From contig OZ017797.1 in assembly GCA_963969395.1 (NCBI GenBank), positions 23,684,001 through 23,748,000 on the forward strand: a stretch of 64,000 bases of DNA, in the 5' to 3' direction. The stretch is from Pseudoscleropodium purum (lineage: Eukaryota; Streptophyta; Bryopsida; Hypnales; Brachytheciaceae). This document shows, in pieces, positions 35,925-49,700 of the stretch (position 1 is its first letter; every line of letters starts with the position of its first letter). Position numbers and translations under genes: made by a program. The notes under the pieces are model-generated. The model was not told the origin of the DNA. It did not search any database and worked only from the letters and a program-made list of their open reading frames with translations.

Positions 35925-36070
35925 TATCCAATATTGTATCCGTATTCAATACCCGTATTCAGTACATGTATTCGGTATATATATTCAATATCCATATTCA
36001 ATACATGTATTTAGTACTCATATCCAATACCCGTACCCGTATTTGTATTCATATTCAGTATTTGTATTTT
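35925..36070 (+). repeat. Degenerate ~12-bp minisatellite
   Basis: About a dozen imperfect copies of the unit CCGTATTCAATA (variants CCATATTCAATA, ATGTATTCGGTA, CATATCCAATAC). Non-coding. Confidence 0.75.
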
Positions 36071-36516
36071 ATATTTGAACGGCTCAAATTAAATTTTACA
36101 AGATCAACATCTTGTGATTTTTTGAGAAATCAACATCAATTTTGAGGATAAGCATTTTTTTTCAAAAAAATCAACGGCTCACAAATTTTTTGAGAGAGGA
36201 GGCGGGGAACTAATGGGAAACTAGGGTGGCATGCGAGTTTTAGTGTATAGTGTGAACTATGGCACTTTAGAGGTGACTTTTATTTTCCAAATATAGCAAG
36301 CATTTTTTGTTGACTTTGACTTTATTTTTTGGAAAAGGACATTTAATTTATCTTTTAAAATGTGAGAACAATGAATGGGTTTAGAAATCAAAGTAATGAT
36401 GTTATGTTATCCATGATGTTATGTTCTCAATGGAAAATTCTAGTTAACTAGCTGAATTTTGAAGTTGCAAAATCCATTATTAGACATAACCTTCTCCTAC
36501 AAACTAGATAACACTA

Positions 36517-37465
36517 TTAACCCCTAAAGGACCAAGCTACATTTTTTGGCAACATAAAATTTTTGGGCAAGTGCGTATGACTAGAGATTTTCTTGTTTGG
36601 GGTCCAAATTTAAATAGAAAGTAGAGACAACAAATATCTTTTATGTGCACTAAATCTTAGGACATTTGGAAATATGAGTCAAAAGTTATAGCCTAATATG
36701 TAGTTTATTTCTCAACTTAGGCAATCTAGGCAAATCTAGGCAAATCTTTTTTTTCAAAAATCCAAATTTGAAATTGATTTTCTAGATTGATTGGTTGATA
36801 TATAAAGCTTTGAATCATTCCATTTTGATCAATGAGTCAAAAATTATTAGGTGTTTTAGTTTGCGGGTAGTTCTAAATTTTCTTACTCCAAAATAAACTT
36901 TGAAGTCTTTTATTGAACTCAATTTTCAATATTTTTGGAAAAGAATAAAAACTTTAAGTGAAGATTGTTCATTACAATATGAAAACCATTGGAATTGGCA
37001 ATTTTAATTCCATAAATAAATTGTTAACAATTTAGTATTTTAAATCATTCTCTACATCTTTCTACATACTATTTTTTTCCTTTTTTTACATGTTGTACAA
37101 TACCAAATGATTTAAAAATTTTCAAGCATGTATTCAACATGACTTGAAGAATGAATCTAAAGAAGTACTACCATTTTGAACATTTTTTCATACAAATGTG
37201 ACCTTGTGAAGTGCAACTACTTGATTCTTTACATGGACAAAAAAATGATTTTTATCACTTCAAAATTCAAATGCTAATATCTTGCATTCTATACAATAGA
37301 AATTTTTGAAAAAAAATTTCACATCTTTTCAAACTAGTATACTACAAGATCCTATAGTTACATGTGTCCAAAAAGGTTTCTTTTCTAAAACTTGAAGCTT
37401 ATACAAGAAATGACAATTTTAGAGCATTTTTGGTGAAAGTATAGTCAAAGAACTTTAGGGGTTAA
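36517..37465 (-). mobile_element. TTAA-flanked, CCCCTAAAG-ended repeat (copy 3, inverted)
   Basis: Starts TTAACCCCTAAAGGACC and ends GAACTTTAGGGGTTAA, 949 bp. It is the reverse complement of copies 1 and 2 over most of its length. It lacks the 355-bp insertion of copy 1: the junction reads TTCTCAACTTAGGCAATC, the undisturbed counterpart of the site at 3477. This is the best-preserved copy, with nearly perfect inverted ends. Confidence 0.7.
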
Positions 37466-38549
37466 ATCTTGGAGATCTATGTCTTTCTCAAAGAAAAAAG
37501 TTGTAGCTACGTGTGTGCTTTGTGTCAATATGCAATGCATACATTGTCTTGTGCATTAGATTTATATAGACCTAATGGTTCCCTTGCCTAATCTAAAGTC
37601 CTATAAACCATTGACTATATGAGACAGTATACCTCTAGAAGAAAAAACCTCACAAAGTGAAAAAAAGATGGGTTTATGACTCTAAACCCCATTTGAGCCA
37701 CCTTTAACTCTTGTGCCACAAGGCAATGAAAATAGCATAAACTAAGTATGTGAAGTTGTTTCCTAAGCCTAATTAGACTCATGCAAGGTGTGAATTTGGA
37801 ATATGGAAAATTGGCAATCGCTTGAATGTCCTTTAGTTGTTTTTCTAAATGATATACAAATACAATGCTTTTCAATATGTCATTATGAGTGTATATTTGG
37901 ATTTTTTTTATATTTTTTGCATGAGACAAGTGCATGGAACTACAATTTGCTTAGAAATAAAGAAAGTTTCTTAGAAATAGGTCTAGAAAAATGTTAGGTT
38001 CCTACATATTTTCTCCAAATGAAGCTTATTGTACATGAATTCAATTTGCATAGACTAGGTATTCCAAATTTGAAGCCTTCAAGTCAAAAACAGTACATGC
38101 TGAGGTGCACAGCCTGTCAAAGGATGCACACTTTTGGAACCAAGCTCTATATTTGAGTTCTATAGTATAAGTTTGTCAACTTGATTTGCTATGGATCATT
38201 GTCTTGGATGATCCGTAGCAAATGGTAGAAACCTAACTTATGTCTTAATAGAAAACATATCCAAGAAATGTTACAATTTGGAGTTTTGCTAGACTTAAAA
38301 GGTGGAATAGTAATACATTGCGCTTCTCAGAGAAGGGTAAGCAATTCCATCATTTTGGAATTGTGCTTCAGATGATAATTCTAAGTTAGTAACATGAAAA
38401 AGGAAGAAATCATAGTCTAGGCAAGTACTAGTTCAAGAATTGTGAGATAGAAGTTTGGCAAAGGTGCAAGAATTAAAAGGCTCCAACCACTTCTCGCTTT
38501 TGTTTTGATTGGCAATTGTAGCAATACCCTATGGTTTTAGAATGTTGTG
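37466..38549. other. AT-rich intergenic DNA
   Basis: Only short chance frames; no domain, RNA gene or repeat recognised. Confidence 0.35.
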
Positions 38550-38850
38550 CATGTTGGTCTCTCCACCTGCTCTTTTTACATCAACAACCCCTCCATTTTG
38601 TCTCCCCATCCATTGTTGAGCATCACTACCCCTTCAATTTTGTCCCACCCACTTGTTCCTTTGCTTTACCACCTACTTAAATTGATCTCCTACTTGCTCC
38701 TTTACAATACTACCTACTGAATTCTTCCCCCAATTCACTCCTCTACATCCCCTCCCATTCAATTCCTCCCCCTTCTCTCTCCTTTCCATCCCCTCTCACA
38801 TTATTTCTCCTTCCATTTGCTTAAAGCCTTCCCCCACTGGCTTGTTTCCT
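38550..38850 (+). repeat. Polypyrimidine low-complexity tract
   Basis: About 300 bp dominated by C and T (CCTCCATTTTGTCTCCCC, CATCCCCTCCCATTCAATTCC, TTCTCTCTCCTTTCC), with imperfect recurrence of a CCC..CATTCAATT..TCC theme. Probably a degenerate minisatellite. Confidence 0.55.
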
Positions 38851-38853
38851 ACC

Positions 38854-39665
38854 TTAACCTCTAAATGCCCAAGCCTTTTTAAATGTGTTTTGACTATGAA
38901 AAAAGAACATCAGCTTATAATTAACCCCAATGAAGTAAATTGTATTTTTTTTCAAAATCTAATCATATAGATGTTTAAAGAGTTTTCTTATTAGTATGTT
39001 CACCAAATTTGAGTTCAAAATTGTGTAAGAGTTGTGAGATTATAACAAGAGAAATGTACATTTTTTATTTTTAGTATGTTGCCCCCTCCCACAATGTTTT
39101 AGAAATTTGCACATAAATTTTTTTTTGGATTTGGAAGTGACATGAACAACTACAAGTTATGTTAGCACACTAAAATGCACTTTCAAAAAACTTAATTTCA
39201 CCTGAAAAGCTATCAAATTCATTACACAATCCACCTTGCAATTGTAGAAATGCAATTTTTTGTTATAAGTATAAATTACAAATAACTCCAAATCAACAAT
39301 TAGATGTTTAAATTTCAATGGTAAAAATCTTGACAACACTTTACTCTTTCTATTGAGACCATTTTCAAAGCAAATGGAGAAGTAGAAGCTCTTAGATCTC
39401 AAATCAAGTGAAATTGGCAAAGCTGGGAAAATGAAGTAAAATTAGCAAGTTTTACTCTATCATTAATGAACATACATGGCTTTGAAGACCTCTCAAAAAT
39501 TAAATGTTCACTTTTTTCAGTGAAAAATGAAAGTTTTCAATAGTTAACCCTAATAACTGTTCGAATTTTTTTTTTAAACGATCAAACAAATTTAACTACC
39601 CATTCCAAAATGAGCCTGAAATTTCAGATCGACCATATATGGTCGATCAGGTAGTTAGGGGTTAA
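38854..39665. mobile_element. Possible diverged member of the TTAA-flanked family
   Basis: Starts TTAACCTCTAAATGCCC and ends GTAGTTAGGGGTTAA, 812 bp apart, with TTAA on both sides. The interior does not obviously match copies 1-3. A perfect 22-bp palindrome (GATCGACCATA/TATGGTCGATC) lies at 39627-39648 near its right end. Confidence 0.35.
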
Positions 39666-39779
39666 TACCTAGTTGTTGACTCCTAGTAAGCTCATTGTCT
39701 AAATCTTATCAATGAACTTTAGTTCATATCAATGCAAGTGAGCAAATGAAGCAAGCATTTTGTAATAGAGGGTTGACCT

Positions 39780-39817
39780 ATTTCTAAATAGGTCACAATA
39801 ATGACCTATTTAGAAAT
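39780..39817. repeat. Perfect hairpin, 16-bp arms, 6-bp loop
   Basis: ATTTCTAAATAGGTCA and its exact reverse complement TGACCTATTTAGAAAT are separated by CAATAA. No gene is adjacent; possibly a relic of a fold-back element. Confidence 0.7.
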
Positions 39818-40541
39818 TCCCCATTTGGTATAATAAATTTGTTCCAAAGGAGATAGTCAAGTAGGCAATCTGTACTAATAGGTTTTATATCTAAGATCAA
39901 AATATCTTGACTTAAATTCAATAATCCAACTTGGAATTCCATAGCCAAAAACATTACTACAACAGCACTCAAACTTCCAATTAGGATTCACAACTCACTT
40001 CTACATGAATAAATTGATTTTGTCTCTCTATAAAATTATAATTCACATTACATAATTTTTCAATTTCACACCATTTCAAATACACATGCACTCACACATC
40101 CATTGTAGTACACTAATTTGGCTAAGAATACTTTTATATTTATTTTCAAATTGGTGATTCAAATTACCATTATAAATTTTTCATTGTCTATAACACATCC
40201 AAATAGATTTTCCTCACTACATCATAGTATTCCAACTAGGGTCTTCCAATCACATCAACCAACTAACACTTCTAATTCACAAATCATCACAAATTCACTC
40301 CGACTCTCCACCACCACATTCTCACTCACAAACATACAAAAAAATAAAAATGCACAGCTAACTAGGCTAGAACATGCACCGAGCTCTCTCCAAGTGGGTA
40401 CAAAACTAATTGCAAATACAGACCTAATAGGAATCATTTGGCATTTACTAAAAGGGAAGAAGACAATCTAACTACCATCAACTACCAAATTAGAACTAAA
40501 ATTTCAATTGCCTACCCATTAACAATTCCATACCAAATTGG

Positions 40542-40730
40542 CACTATAAAAAAACCTTGTTTTAGGTGAAGGATTGGCATCAAAAGCAACAAATTTTAGG
40601 TGACATTTGAGGTGATATAAAAAAACAATCCATTGGGTATCATTGTTGACATAAAAACATGGATTGTTTTTTTTGATGTCACCTAAAATCTGTTCCTTTT
40701 GACATTAATAAACTTTGGTTTCTTATAGTG
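40542..40730. mobile_element. CACTA-type miniature fold-back element, 189 bp, TSD TGG
   Basis: Begins CACTATAAAAAAACC and ends GGTTTCTTATAGTG, flanked by TGG on both sides (40539-40541 and 40731-40733), the 3-bp duplication expected of CACTA elements. The interior folds back: ATTTTAGGTGACAT...ATGTCACCTAAAAT and AACAATCCA...TGGATTGTT. Non-coding. Confidence 0.65.
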
Positions 40731-40733
40731 TGG

Positions 40734-43640
40734 ATAGCACACTTGTCATATTTGGATTAGAACACACAACCAATGACTTGGCAAAAACATCCCAACACCC
40801 TATTAGACATTCATCCACTGCACCATTAAAAAGACTCTTAATTGGATTCAATAACTTAACAAATGACCCAATTAGTTACTCAAATTAAAAACAAATTGCC
40901 AAAATGAGGTAAAACATCCAAAATTCTCACTAAAAATAGCCCAAAAAATCCTAATTAGTTATCTACATAGAGTAACGGTGCTTTGGTTCCAATCCTATAG
41001 ATGAGTGTTTGAGCTTTGTACTAGTTTAGGTAATTGCCATCAGTGCATCCATTGTCTAATGAACTAATACTAGTTTCAATCTATCCATCTATATTTTCTT
41101 CCTCTACCAACCCATCGTGTGCTAGCTGCAAAGGTGCAACTAGGTGTTTTTTCTCACAAAATTGAGTTTTAAGGACATGGCAATGAACTTTGACAGATGA
41201 GTCGTAAGTCGAACCACTAGTTCAAATTTTGCTTAATTATAGTGTTGAACTCTAGATAGATTAATTCATATCTTCTTTTTCATGATGTCCAACTCTGCCA
41301 TATGGGGGAAAGATACACTAACATGCATGGAAGTTGTGGTGTGCTCGAAGAAAGATCTAGCAAAGTTGAACTTATTTAGAACCATGAAGGAATTAGTCAT
41401 ATTAGTTTATGCTCTTGTGGTGAGGATTAATCATCCATATGTAGGTCTTTTAGCTTCACTTGTGAATGTATCCTTATCTTCTTTGTAGGAGATTGCAATT
41501 TTAGATTCCGAGCTAGATTTTAAATTTAATCCCATTTGGAAGACATCACAAAAGAATTCCAAAATGTCTATATTTTATATGGAATTTCTAAAAATCTCCT
41601 TACTTCCTAAATGTCTAGTGATGGTAAAATGTAAGTTAGGAATAAAATTGGTATTCAAAAGGTACCTAGACATTTGTCAAATTTCCATATTAGATGAGTT
41701 GTGTGCATTATCATAGCAGTTGAAGGCTTAATTTGATCTCCATATTGGAGAGTAGTATGGATTGCAAGTTGTTGAGCAAAGAAAAGTTATTAAAGCTAAG
41801 AATAAGCCAATGCTAGTCTATTGAGTCACCTCCTACCTAATGTCACTTTACTAAGTTTTCCAATGGAATATCCTCTGGATTCTCACCTAAACTAAGTGAT
41901 GAGATTCAATTGTTCTCAAGAATTAGTCTTCCACTTTGGAATGTAGGCTAGGTTGGTTGAAATTCAATGAACTTGTACTTAGTGATAGAGCAACAACTAA
42001 AATAGCTTGACCTCAAGCTTAGTAAGCTAGTTGAGGACTTTGTTTCTACACCCATTGGGTTCTTGCACAAATGCTTTTATTATCGTGAATTAAAATTTAT
42101 TACATTGACACCATTTATATGTCAAATATTGTGACATACATCGACACAATTCTTTAAAAGCTATGAGACGTATAGATTTATATTTCCTCAAAAGTACCAA
42201 TGTAGTCAAACATTGGCAATTTTCATGGTATTGACATTTATTACTTACTTCAAAATAATCAAGAAGTTATAATGGAAGGTTGGATCAGAACAATTTTTTT
42301 TCAAATGATCAATTATTTTAAAAAACAATTATTATAAGTGAAAATTCTAATATTATAAATACAAGAATGTCATTCTATATCTAATGGACTAGCCAAATGA
42401 ATGGACTTCATGCAAGTAGTAGAAAGAAAGAAACATGAGTTCTTATTGGTGGTATTTTTTCTTGGGCTATATTAATTCATATAACATTAAGAGTAGGTAG
42501 CATGTTTGTGAATGAACAACATTACCTACACATCTTCTATCACCTATGTAATGTCCTTTTAAACCTCTATATTTGAGTAAATTACATTGGACACATATTT
42601 GAGAGACAAAAGCTCCAAAAAAATAATAGAGTGGAATGACTACAAACTCATGAGACTCTTATAAAGTTTAGAAGAAAAGAAGAATTATTGTCTCTTATCA
42701 TGTTGTTTGATTAGTTGATCATTTGAAAAAGACCCGATTGTATAATCCAATTACCAAATGTTTTTGCTTTTAAACAATAAATATGTGGAGAAGGTGCACT
42801 TCCCTATTGTCACCTAGTACATGCTTAACAAAAAATTTCGTAAAGATACCCATGCAAGAATATTACAATCCTCTATATTCTAATTTCCATACAATAATGA
42901 GAGCAAAAAATGTCATTTTTGGAAACAAATGCATAATTATGTCTGAAAATGTCAAAGACTAAAGTTGTGTCCTTATATGTGGTAGAAGGACATTACCAAG
43001 AGTATAAGTGATTAGGGCTTTTTTTCAAATTTTTAATATGAGTGAAAAGGTAATTTGGGTATCTAATTGAGTGCTTGAGTGGCAATTTTAGTTTTGAAAT
43101 GGCAATAGGGGTGTATTTTTAGACAAAACATTTGGAGATTCTTTTTTTCAATATTTTTTTTGGCAATCACCCGTGATCATGGAGTGTTTTAGTGGCAAAA
43201 GGGACACTTCTTTACTTGTGCAATGGTGGCAAAGGAAATTATATAGGCATAAAAGAAGCAAAAACAAGTGAACCATTTCCTATAACATGGCAATATTTAT
43301 ACAATTGCATGAAAAGTAAATGGACTGAGATTTTCAAAAATTGAATGCAAGAAAACTAGACTACATCCAATGTTTAGTATCCATAGTTTAGGGTCCAATT
43401 ACTCGATTGAATTGCCATTGAGAAGGCTTGGAAGGGAAAATACAATAACCTCATGTGAAATTGTGACTTCTAAAATGTATTATCAAATATAGATGTAGTT
43501 TATACTTAGTACTTGATTTTCTTTTCTTTTCTAGCATTCATCATGTTTGCTTTTCTTTTCCTATTTTTTTCTTTTATATATGTATTTTAAGAAGTGCTAA
43601 AAGACTTGCTATGCACTTTGACAATTCCAAGGCAATTGTA
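40734..43640. other. Intergenic, no gene seen
   Basis: Many stops in all frames. The stretch 41280-41500 has one modest frame without recognisable domain. Possibly decayed retroelement sequence, but no motif could be identified. Confidence 0.3.
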
Positions 43641-43707
43641 AAAAAATAACTTCTAAGTAATTTAGGATACAACTTTTGTATCCTAAATTACTTAGAAGTT
43701 ATTTTTT
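43641..43707. repeat. Perfect inverted repeat, 32-bp arms with 3-nt loop
   Basis: The left arm ends ...CTAAGTAATTTAGGATACAA, then CTT, then the exact reverse complement TTGTATCCTAAATTACTTAG.... Thirty-two pairs match without mismatch. Perfect arms in otherwise decayed DNA imply a recent origin, such as a palindromic miniature transposon or a foldback produced during replication. Confidence 0.9.
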
Positions 43708-46700
43708 AAATTATTTCTTAAAGAACACATATGAGAAATATAAATACTAATAGGGTGCCCCAAAATACTAACATTTACCATTATTTAAAAAAAAATACCA
43801 TGTATTATAATCCATTCTACCAAGTAAATAGCCCTCCATAAAATAGGACATTATCATAGGCCATTGTATTTTCTAAGAGGGAGTGACCTCTCTGAGCTTC
43901 GTCCTTTAAGGCTTAATGTTTAGAAAATCAATTAAGAACTCATAGTTGCAAAGATAAATGTGGAGAGCATTTGGAGAAATTTTACAAGCAAGGTGACAAC
44001 ATCCTCCAAACTCAACAAAGTGCCCAAAGCAATCATCTAAAATCAGAGATACAAATCCCATTCAGACATTCAAGTAGATATTATGCAATTACAAGTTCTA
44101 AAGAGGACAAATGAGCTCAAGATTGTAAGATTATTGAAGTTGTAATCAACAACTATAATTGAAATGAATGCTACTAGATTGGCAATAAGAACTAGCATCA
44201 CAAATTTTACAATAGCAAGAGTATAAATAGATTATAGATTGTATATTTTTAATAATAATAGTGTACTGTCAAGCTCATGTTTAGACAATGTATTGTATAT
44301 CCTATTGATGATATACTCTCAAAGGCTATGCCTATGTCTATTCCTCGTCCACCAAGATTTTACCTTGAACATTTTTCCTTTGGGCCTTCTTCATTACCTC
44401 GCAAATGCTCATATACATGGAGTGAGGTTCCTTTGACAGTTGAAACCTCAAGTTTTGGAGTTTAGAGGTCAACACTCGCACTTGATCATTCACATGTTTT
44501 GTAAGATCATAAAGAAGCAAATATAGCTTGTGCAACAAGTCAAACTCTTCTCTTCCAAGAATTCATGCTTCATCAAGAGTTGAAGCGCACAAAGACCCTT
44601 GCAAAGGATGGCCATCATTTGATGGTTGGATTAGAATTCCCAAACATGGTCATGAGGGTATAGAAGCCTATGATGTCCAATTGGGGTATGAAGACATGGT
44701 AGAAGGTGGACTTATTGTTGGTCTTGCGTATGGCCTCTAAGAGGATAGAGAGGTAATGGTTGCTTTTCAAACACAATGCTCTTGTAAAAAGTTTGAGAAA
44801 AGTTTTTGGTGTGTTTGTCCCTTTATTGAGGCCCCCTTGTTGATCTTGAAGTGCATTGAATTCCATGACTTGATTTAGGGAGAAAAGCAAATGAAATGAC
44901 CACAAGGAATTGAAGCCAAAAGAAATAAAAAAAAAGGAATAGAGGACAATAGAGCTTGGAAAGCCAAAGTGAAGGCAAGAGCAAAGAAGATGAGAAGAAT
45001 GGAAGGCCTCAAATCATTTATACTTCCAACAAGGGTAGTTTAGTAGCCAATCAACCAATGACAATGTAAAAGTGTGGGGGCTTTATTCCCACCCTTGGAA
45101 TAAAGTGTACACAACCAGGTTCTAGTGGTTGTTGTCATAGTAAAATCCTAATGGGTGTCTAACAACGTGTAATCCAATTGTGCCTTTCAAGCAATGAATC
45201 TTTTGTTGTTTGTTCTACCTAAACTTTCTTTTAGGCAATTGCTAACCAAATTCAAAAGTTAGTGAAAGAGGCCGATTTTGGCTACGACAACCCAAACTAG
45301 GGCCACTAAGGGTTAGTCAAGCAAAAAGATTTAAGTAATCCAAGTTGTAGAGCTAAATTTGCCCTTTCCAAAATGATAAAGTATTCTCAATGTGACCTAA
45401 TTTTCTAAGAGAATTGCGGATGAAGTTTAATCCTAAAACTACTTACTAAAACTTCATCCATCAATTGCTAGCAACCTAACTATTGAAATTCAATGCTGAT
45501 TTTTGGTTTATTTTATATTTTTAATTTCCTCAGTGAATTTTGAGTTTGGGGTGGTTTGATCAACTCTAGTTGACTTTTATCCAACCCTAGTCCAATTCAA
45601 TTCAAAACTTCATCCTACTCTAACTTCTACAATTTTTATTTGATTTGTAAGTTTTTAGTGATTTTGGAATTCCAAAAATATTCTCTTTAAGATTCCCCCT
45701 CTAATTTGTTTCTTGAGTATCTGTTGACCTAGTTGGTAAAAACCTTTGGGATTTTTTCTATTACTTGTATTTTTGTTTTTTCTTCCAATTGGTAAATCTA
45801 AGTAATTTATCTTGAAGGATCTGATTTTACCTTTCTAACAAGGTAAAAAAACCTTTTTTACTTTTTATTCTCGCAGTAAAGATAATTCAATTGTAAATTT
45901 TGACCGTTAACCGGTTCATCAAAATTTACCGTTTTACTTTTAATTTGGATGGTAAAGTACTTTATCTTTTTCTTTTTACTTTTATCCTAGATGCTAAATT
46001 CTTATAAGATTCTTTTTGATGACTTCCTAAACTTTCATCCAATTTGACCACTACTTTTCATCTAAAGTAATTTTGGATGAGTTTTAACTAAATGTGATGG
46101 ATAAATACTTCTAAGGGACTATGATAATTTCCTAACTACTTCTAAGTTACTTTTGAATGACTTTTTAACTCCTATGATGTGACTCTATGTTTTGACTTTA
46201 ATTGTAAATGGAATTTCTATGCTTAATGTTTTTGATGGAAATTGAAGAAATTGAAGACAAAAGTTTAGTGACTAACCTCAAATTCCGATGTGTTGATAAT
46301 CCCATCCATGTTGATGATAATTTGCACTCCGTCACGTGCTCCTTCTATTCCATTTTGATTCTTGGTATTTATACGTTGGATTTTTAGAACTCTATGATCG
46401 TGGAAATACACCAACTTCTTTCCTTCCAATACCTTCTTCTTTCCCTTCCAATCTACTTCCTTTTCATGCCTTCTTTTTCTTTTGAGATGTTTTGAAAGAA
46501 ATCAAATCAAATCAAAACAATTCCTAATTCCTTCGCTAATTTGGTTTGGAATCAAATGAGCCTTAAGCCAAGGCTTTCTTGACTTCTACTAACTACTAAC
46601 TAATCCTAAAATCTCCCCAAAGGTCAACTATTCTTTTATTTGTTTTTTCCTTCTTGTCTTTTTAGCAAAATTCAACTTCTCTAATATTCTCTAATGAATG

Positions 46701-49700
46701 ATGCACAGGCAATTTGAATCCTCCCCTTCTCTTCCAAATATTAAATCTCACTCATCTTCATTCTTATCGTCTTCTCTTTCAAGTTGTAAGTGCGGTTGAG
46801 AGCTTTGAGAGTACGTTGGTGGTGTTCATAATTTGTTGTAGACTTGAATCAATTCGCCATAAACTTAGAACATTGAAGTTTAGATGAACGAGCTTGAGTG
46901 TGAGTGTTAATTGTGGAGGTTGGAAGCTTGAAATATGACCTGGATGGCCTGAACTTGGCTTGGAGTGAGCAAATGTGACATGGATGATCTGATTCAGCCA
47001 CCTGCAATTCAACCACCTGCATGGCTTGAATGGTCGGATTGTGAACTGGTATGCTGGTTTTCTCCACTTGAGTTGATCTTATTGATCTGGTCTTGTCTTA
47101 TTTAGCCCCCTTTTCTAACTGGTCCCCTTCCGGAAGTCTAATTTCTCATAAACTCACCACCTTGGAAATTTTGAGCAATTTTCCACATTGTCCAAGCAAA
47201 TCAGCTTCTACAAACCCTCCTTGATGTTTTGACACTAATTTCTAGTTTAAAATTAGCACCAAGAGCCTTCCTTCACGGTTTGAAAAATGAAAAGCTAAGT
47301 TTGGTGTTCAATATTTCAATAAAAAAAAACCAAGTGGGGGCCATGGGAGCATCATCCCCTGGGTTTTTTTTTTTTTTCAAATCAATGTATGTGAGTTTGG
47401 ATGGTGACTACCATAATGGCCTGGCTGGATGGCCTGAATTGTACAGCCTTAACTGCCAACTACATGCGGTACTCTACCGGCCCTTAGCTGTCGGATATCA
47501 GCCCAGCCAAGTCCTCAGCTGCCTTCGGGTATCGGGCTTGGTGGGGTTTGAAGCCTTGCATTCTGGCTGCCTTCCGGTCCTAAACTGAAGGTCTATTTTT
47601 TAATGGCCATTGCTCACCAATATTTGGGTCTCCTGTGGGGACCCTTTTAAGTAAAACAAAATAGGAAAAATTATAGAAAGGACAATAGCTTCACTGTCCA
47701 GAGTATTAACTCCAAAATTCTAGCAACAATTCGACAAATATTTTGTCGAAGGAATTTGGAGGCTTGGATCCAATCCAAGTACTCCTAAATAAACACCAAA
47801 TGATCAAGTAAGAAAAGTGTTAGTTGGAAAGTTACAATTTCCGGTTACGGTGGAACAACAATACTTTTAGAATCACAAATTGTAAGACTTTGGAGGATTG
47901 CAACAAACATCACCTCCCAAATGACTCAATGACTCACTTTTGAACCACAAATTTATACACAAGATTCCAAGGGGGGATTTGCAACAACCAAGTTGTGAAA
48001 TCTCTCTCCAAAAAGGCCTTAAGTAAAATTGGTTAGTAGACCAAACACAATGACCGGAATTGGTTAGTTTTGAACGCAAAAACACAACAATGGCCAATCT
48101 TTCTAAAAGACCCCAAAGTCCTTTGAAATGGGCTTAAGGAAAACACAAGAAGAGCTCAATATAGCAATTGGAAGCAAGGCTATTGCACAAGAATTGAAAA
48201 CAAGAGTTTTGGGTCAAATGACCCAAATTCCAACAATGTGGCTGTGTTTGGCCAAAGTTTAACAAAATGAAAAGGGGTGCAAAGTGAGGGGAAGAAGAGG
48301 CCTTTTATACCTTTCCAAGGCCCTCTTCCCCCCTCAAGTTACCTAAATCTATTCCTAAGTAAATTCAAATTAACAAAAATCCAAATTCTACACTACTCTT
48401 GTGGTCATTTTAACTTTTGGAGAAATGCTCCAAATGTCAAACCAATTGTGCCATTGTCTTTAGAAGGCCCAAATTATCTTGAAGGATCCCCTACCCCCTA
48501 CTTTCTAAACTATTTTGCAAGCAAAAACCAAAGAATTGCCAACTAGTGAAAAGGTAGAAAATTCAACTATTGGAGTTTGTCTTTTCTTATAGTTTTGACT
48601 AGCCTAGGTTATCTAGAAGGTCCAAGATAGTAAGAAAAGAGTCCAAATTTACTTCATTTGGACACCGTATGCGCTTGGTATGTTGGTCAACTCATTGAAT
48701 GTTCTTAAAAACTGTTAAAATTTGGTGCCATTGCCAATTCTTGGACTTGTTGGTGTTAGAATGTCTTGAAATCTGGTTGGGCACTTGTTTAAGCTAAAAA
48801 GAACTATCCTAATTTTTAGTATGATTTTACTACTACCGGGATAATTTCTATGAATTTCCAATTGCCAATAAATGTGGTTGACTTTCCATGGAGTCATCTT
48901 CTACAATCTAGAAAATTACAAAACTTTTTGGACAACCTCTAGGAAGCTCCCAAATGCTAATTTTAAGTCTACATGTTTACTTGCATCAAATGTGGAGAGG
49001 TATGAATTCTTTACTTCCTAATTTAATTCCTCCGGGGAGGAATCATTCCTGTATGAGGGAATCTTCATGAACCGACTTCACCATGGAGCTCCTAGGGTGC
49101 TTTTCTACTACAAACACCTTCCTCTAACCTATAGTGTGTATCCTCGAGAATCAGTGGATTTGGATAAAATCCAGTAATAATCTAAAATAAGGATCTTTTG
49201 TAACTATGTCTCCTAGGACTTAAATCCATCTCAAACTCCTAATCGACATACTAAACACTTATCTAGACTTTGGAAATGGTAAATAGAAGTGCTTAAAGCA
49301 CTTCTGGACTTTTAAGAATTAACATACCACAATCGTAAGGACTACTATTATTTATGATGTTAATACACTTTTTAGGTCTTTTGGACTCCAAAAGGCTATA
49401 AGAAATGAGCAAAAGCTAAAAAAAGAAATTTCCAAGGCCTAGTAGACAACTACTGGGCTCACAAAAAATAAAGGCAATTATTGGTTGGATATTCTCAACC
49501 AATCATAATTAATGTAAAAGTAATGGCAGCTATTAGTTAGACATTTTGAACCAATCATAGTTATTGGAAAAAAATACTGACCACCATTGGTTAGATCAAT
49601 TAAATTTTTAACACTTTTTATTTTCTTGTCACTCTTTTTCTTCTCTATTTTCTTTTTTCCAACATTATAAAAAAAAAAGAAACAAAGAGAACCTGAAACT

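Noticed and set aside
40118..40471. 117-codon frame with a signal-like hydrophobic start
   Set aside because: The hydrophobic start depends on a TTG codon; the rest is Ser/Thr/Asn low complexity in AT/C-rich DNA with no family signature.
49140..49440. Second LTR matching 63324 onward, inverted
   Set aside because: Only a ~23-bp stretch near AAAAGACCTAAAAAGTGTATTAA is shared; no TG/CA ends or longer alignment could be seen.
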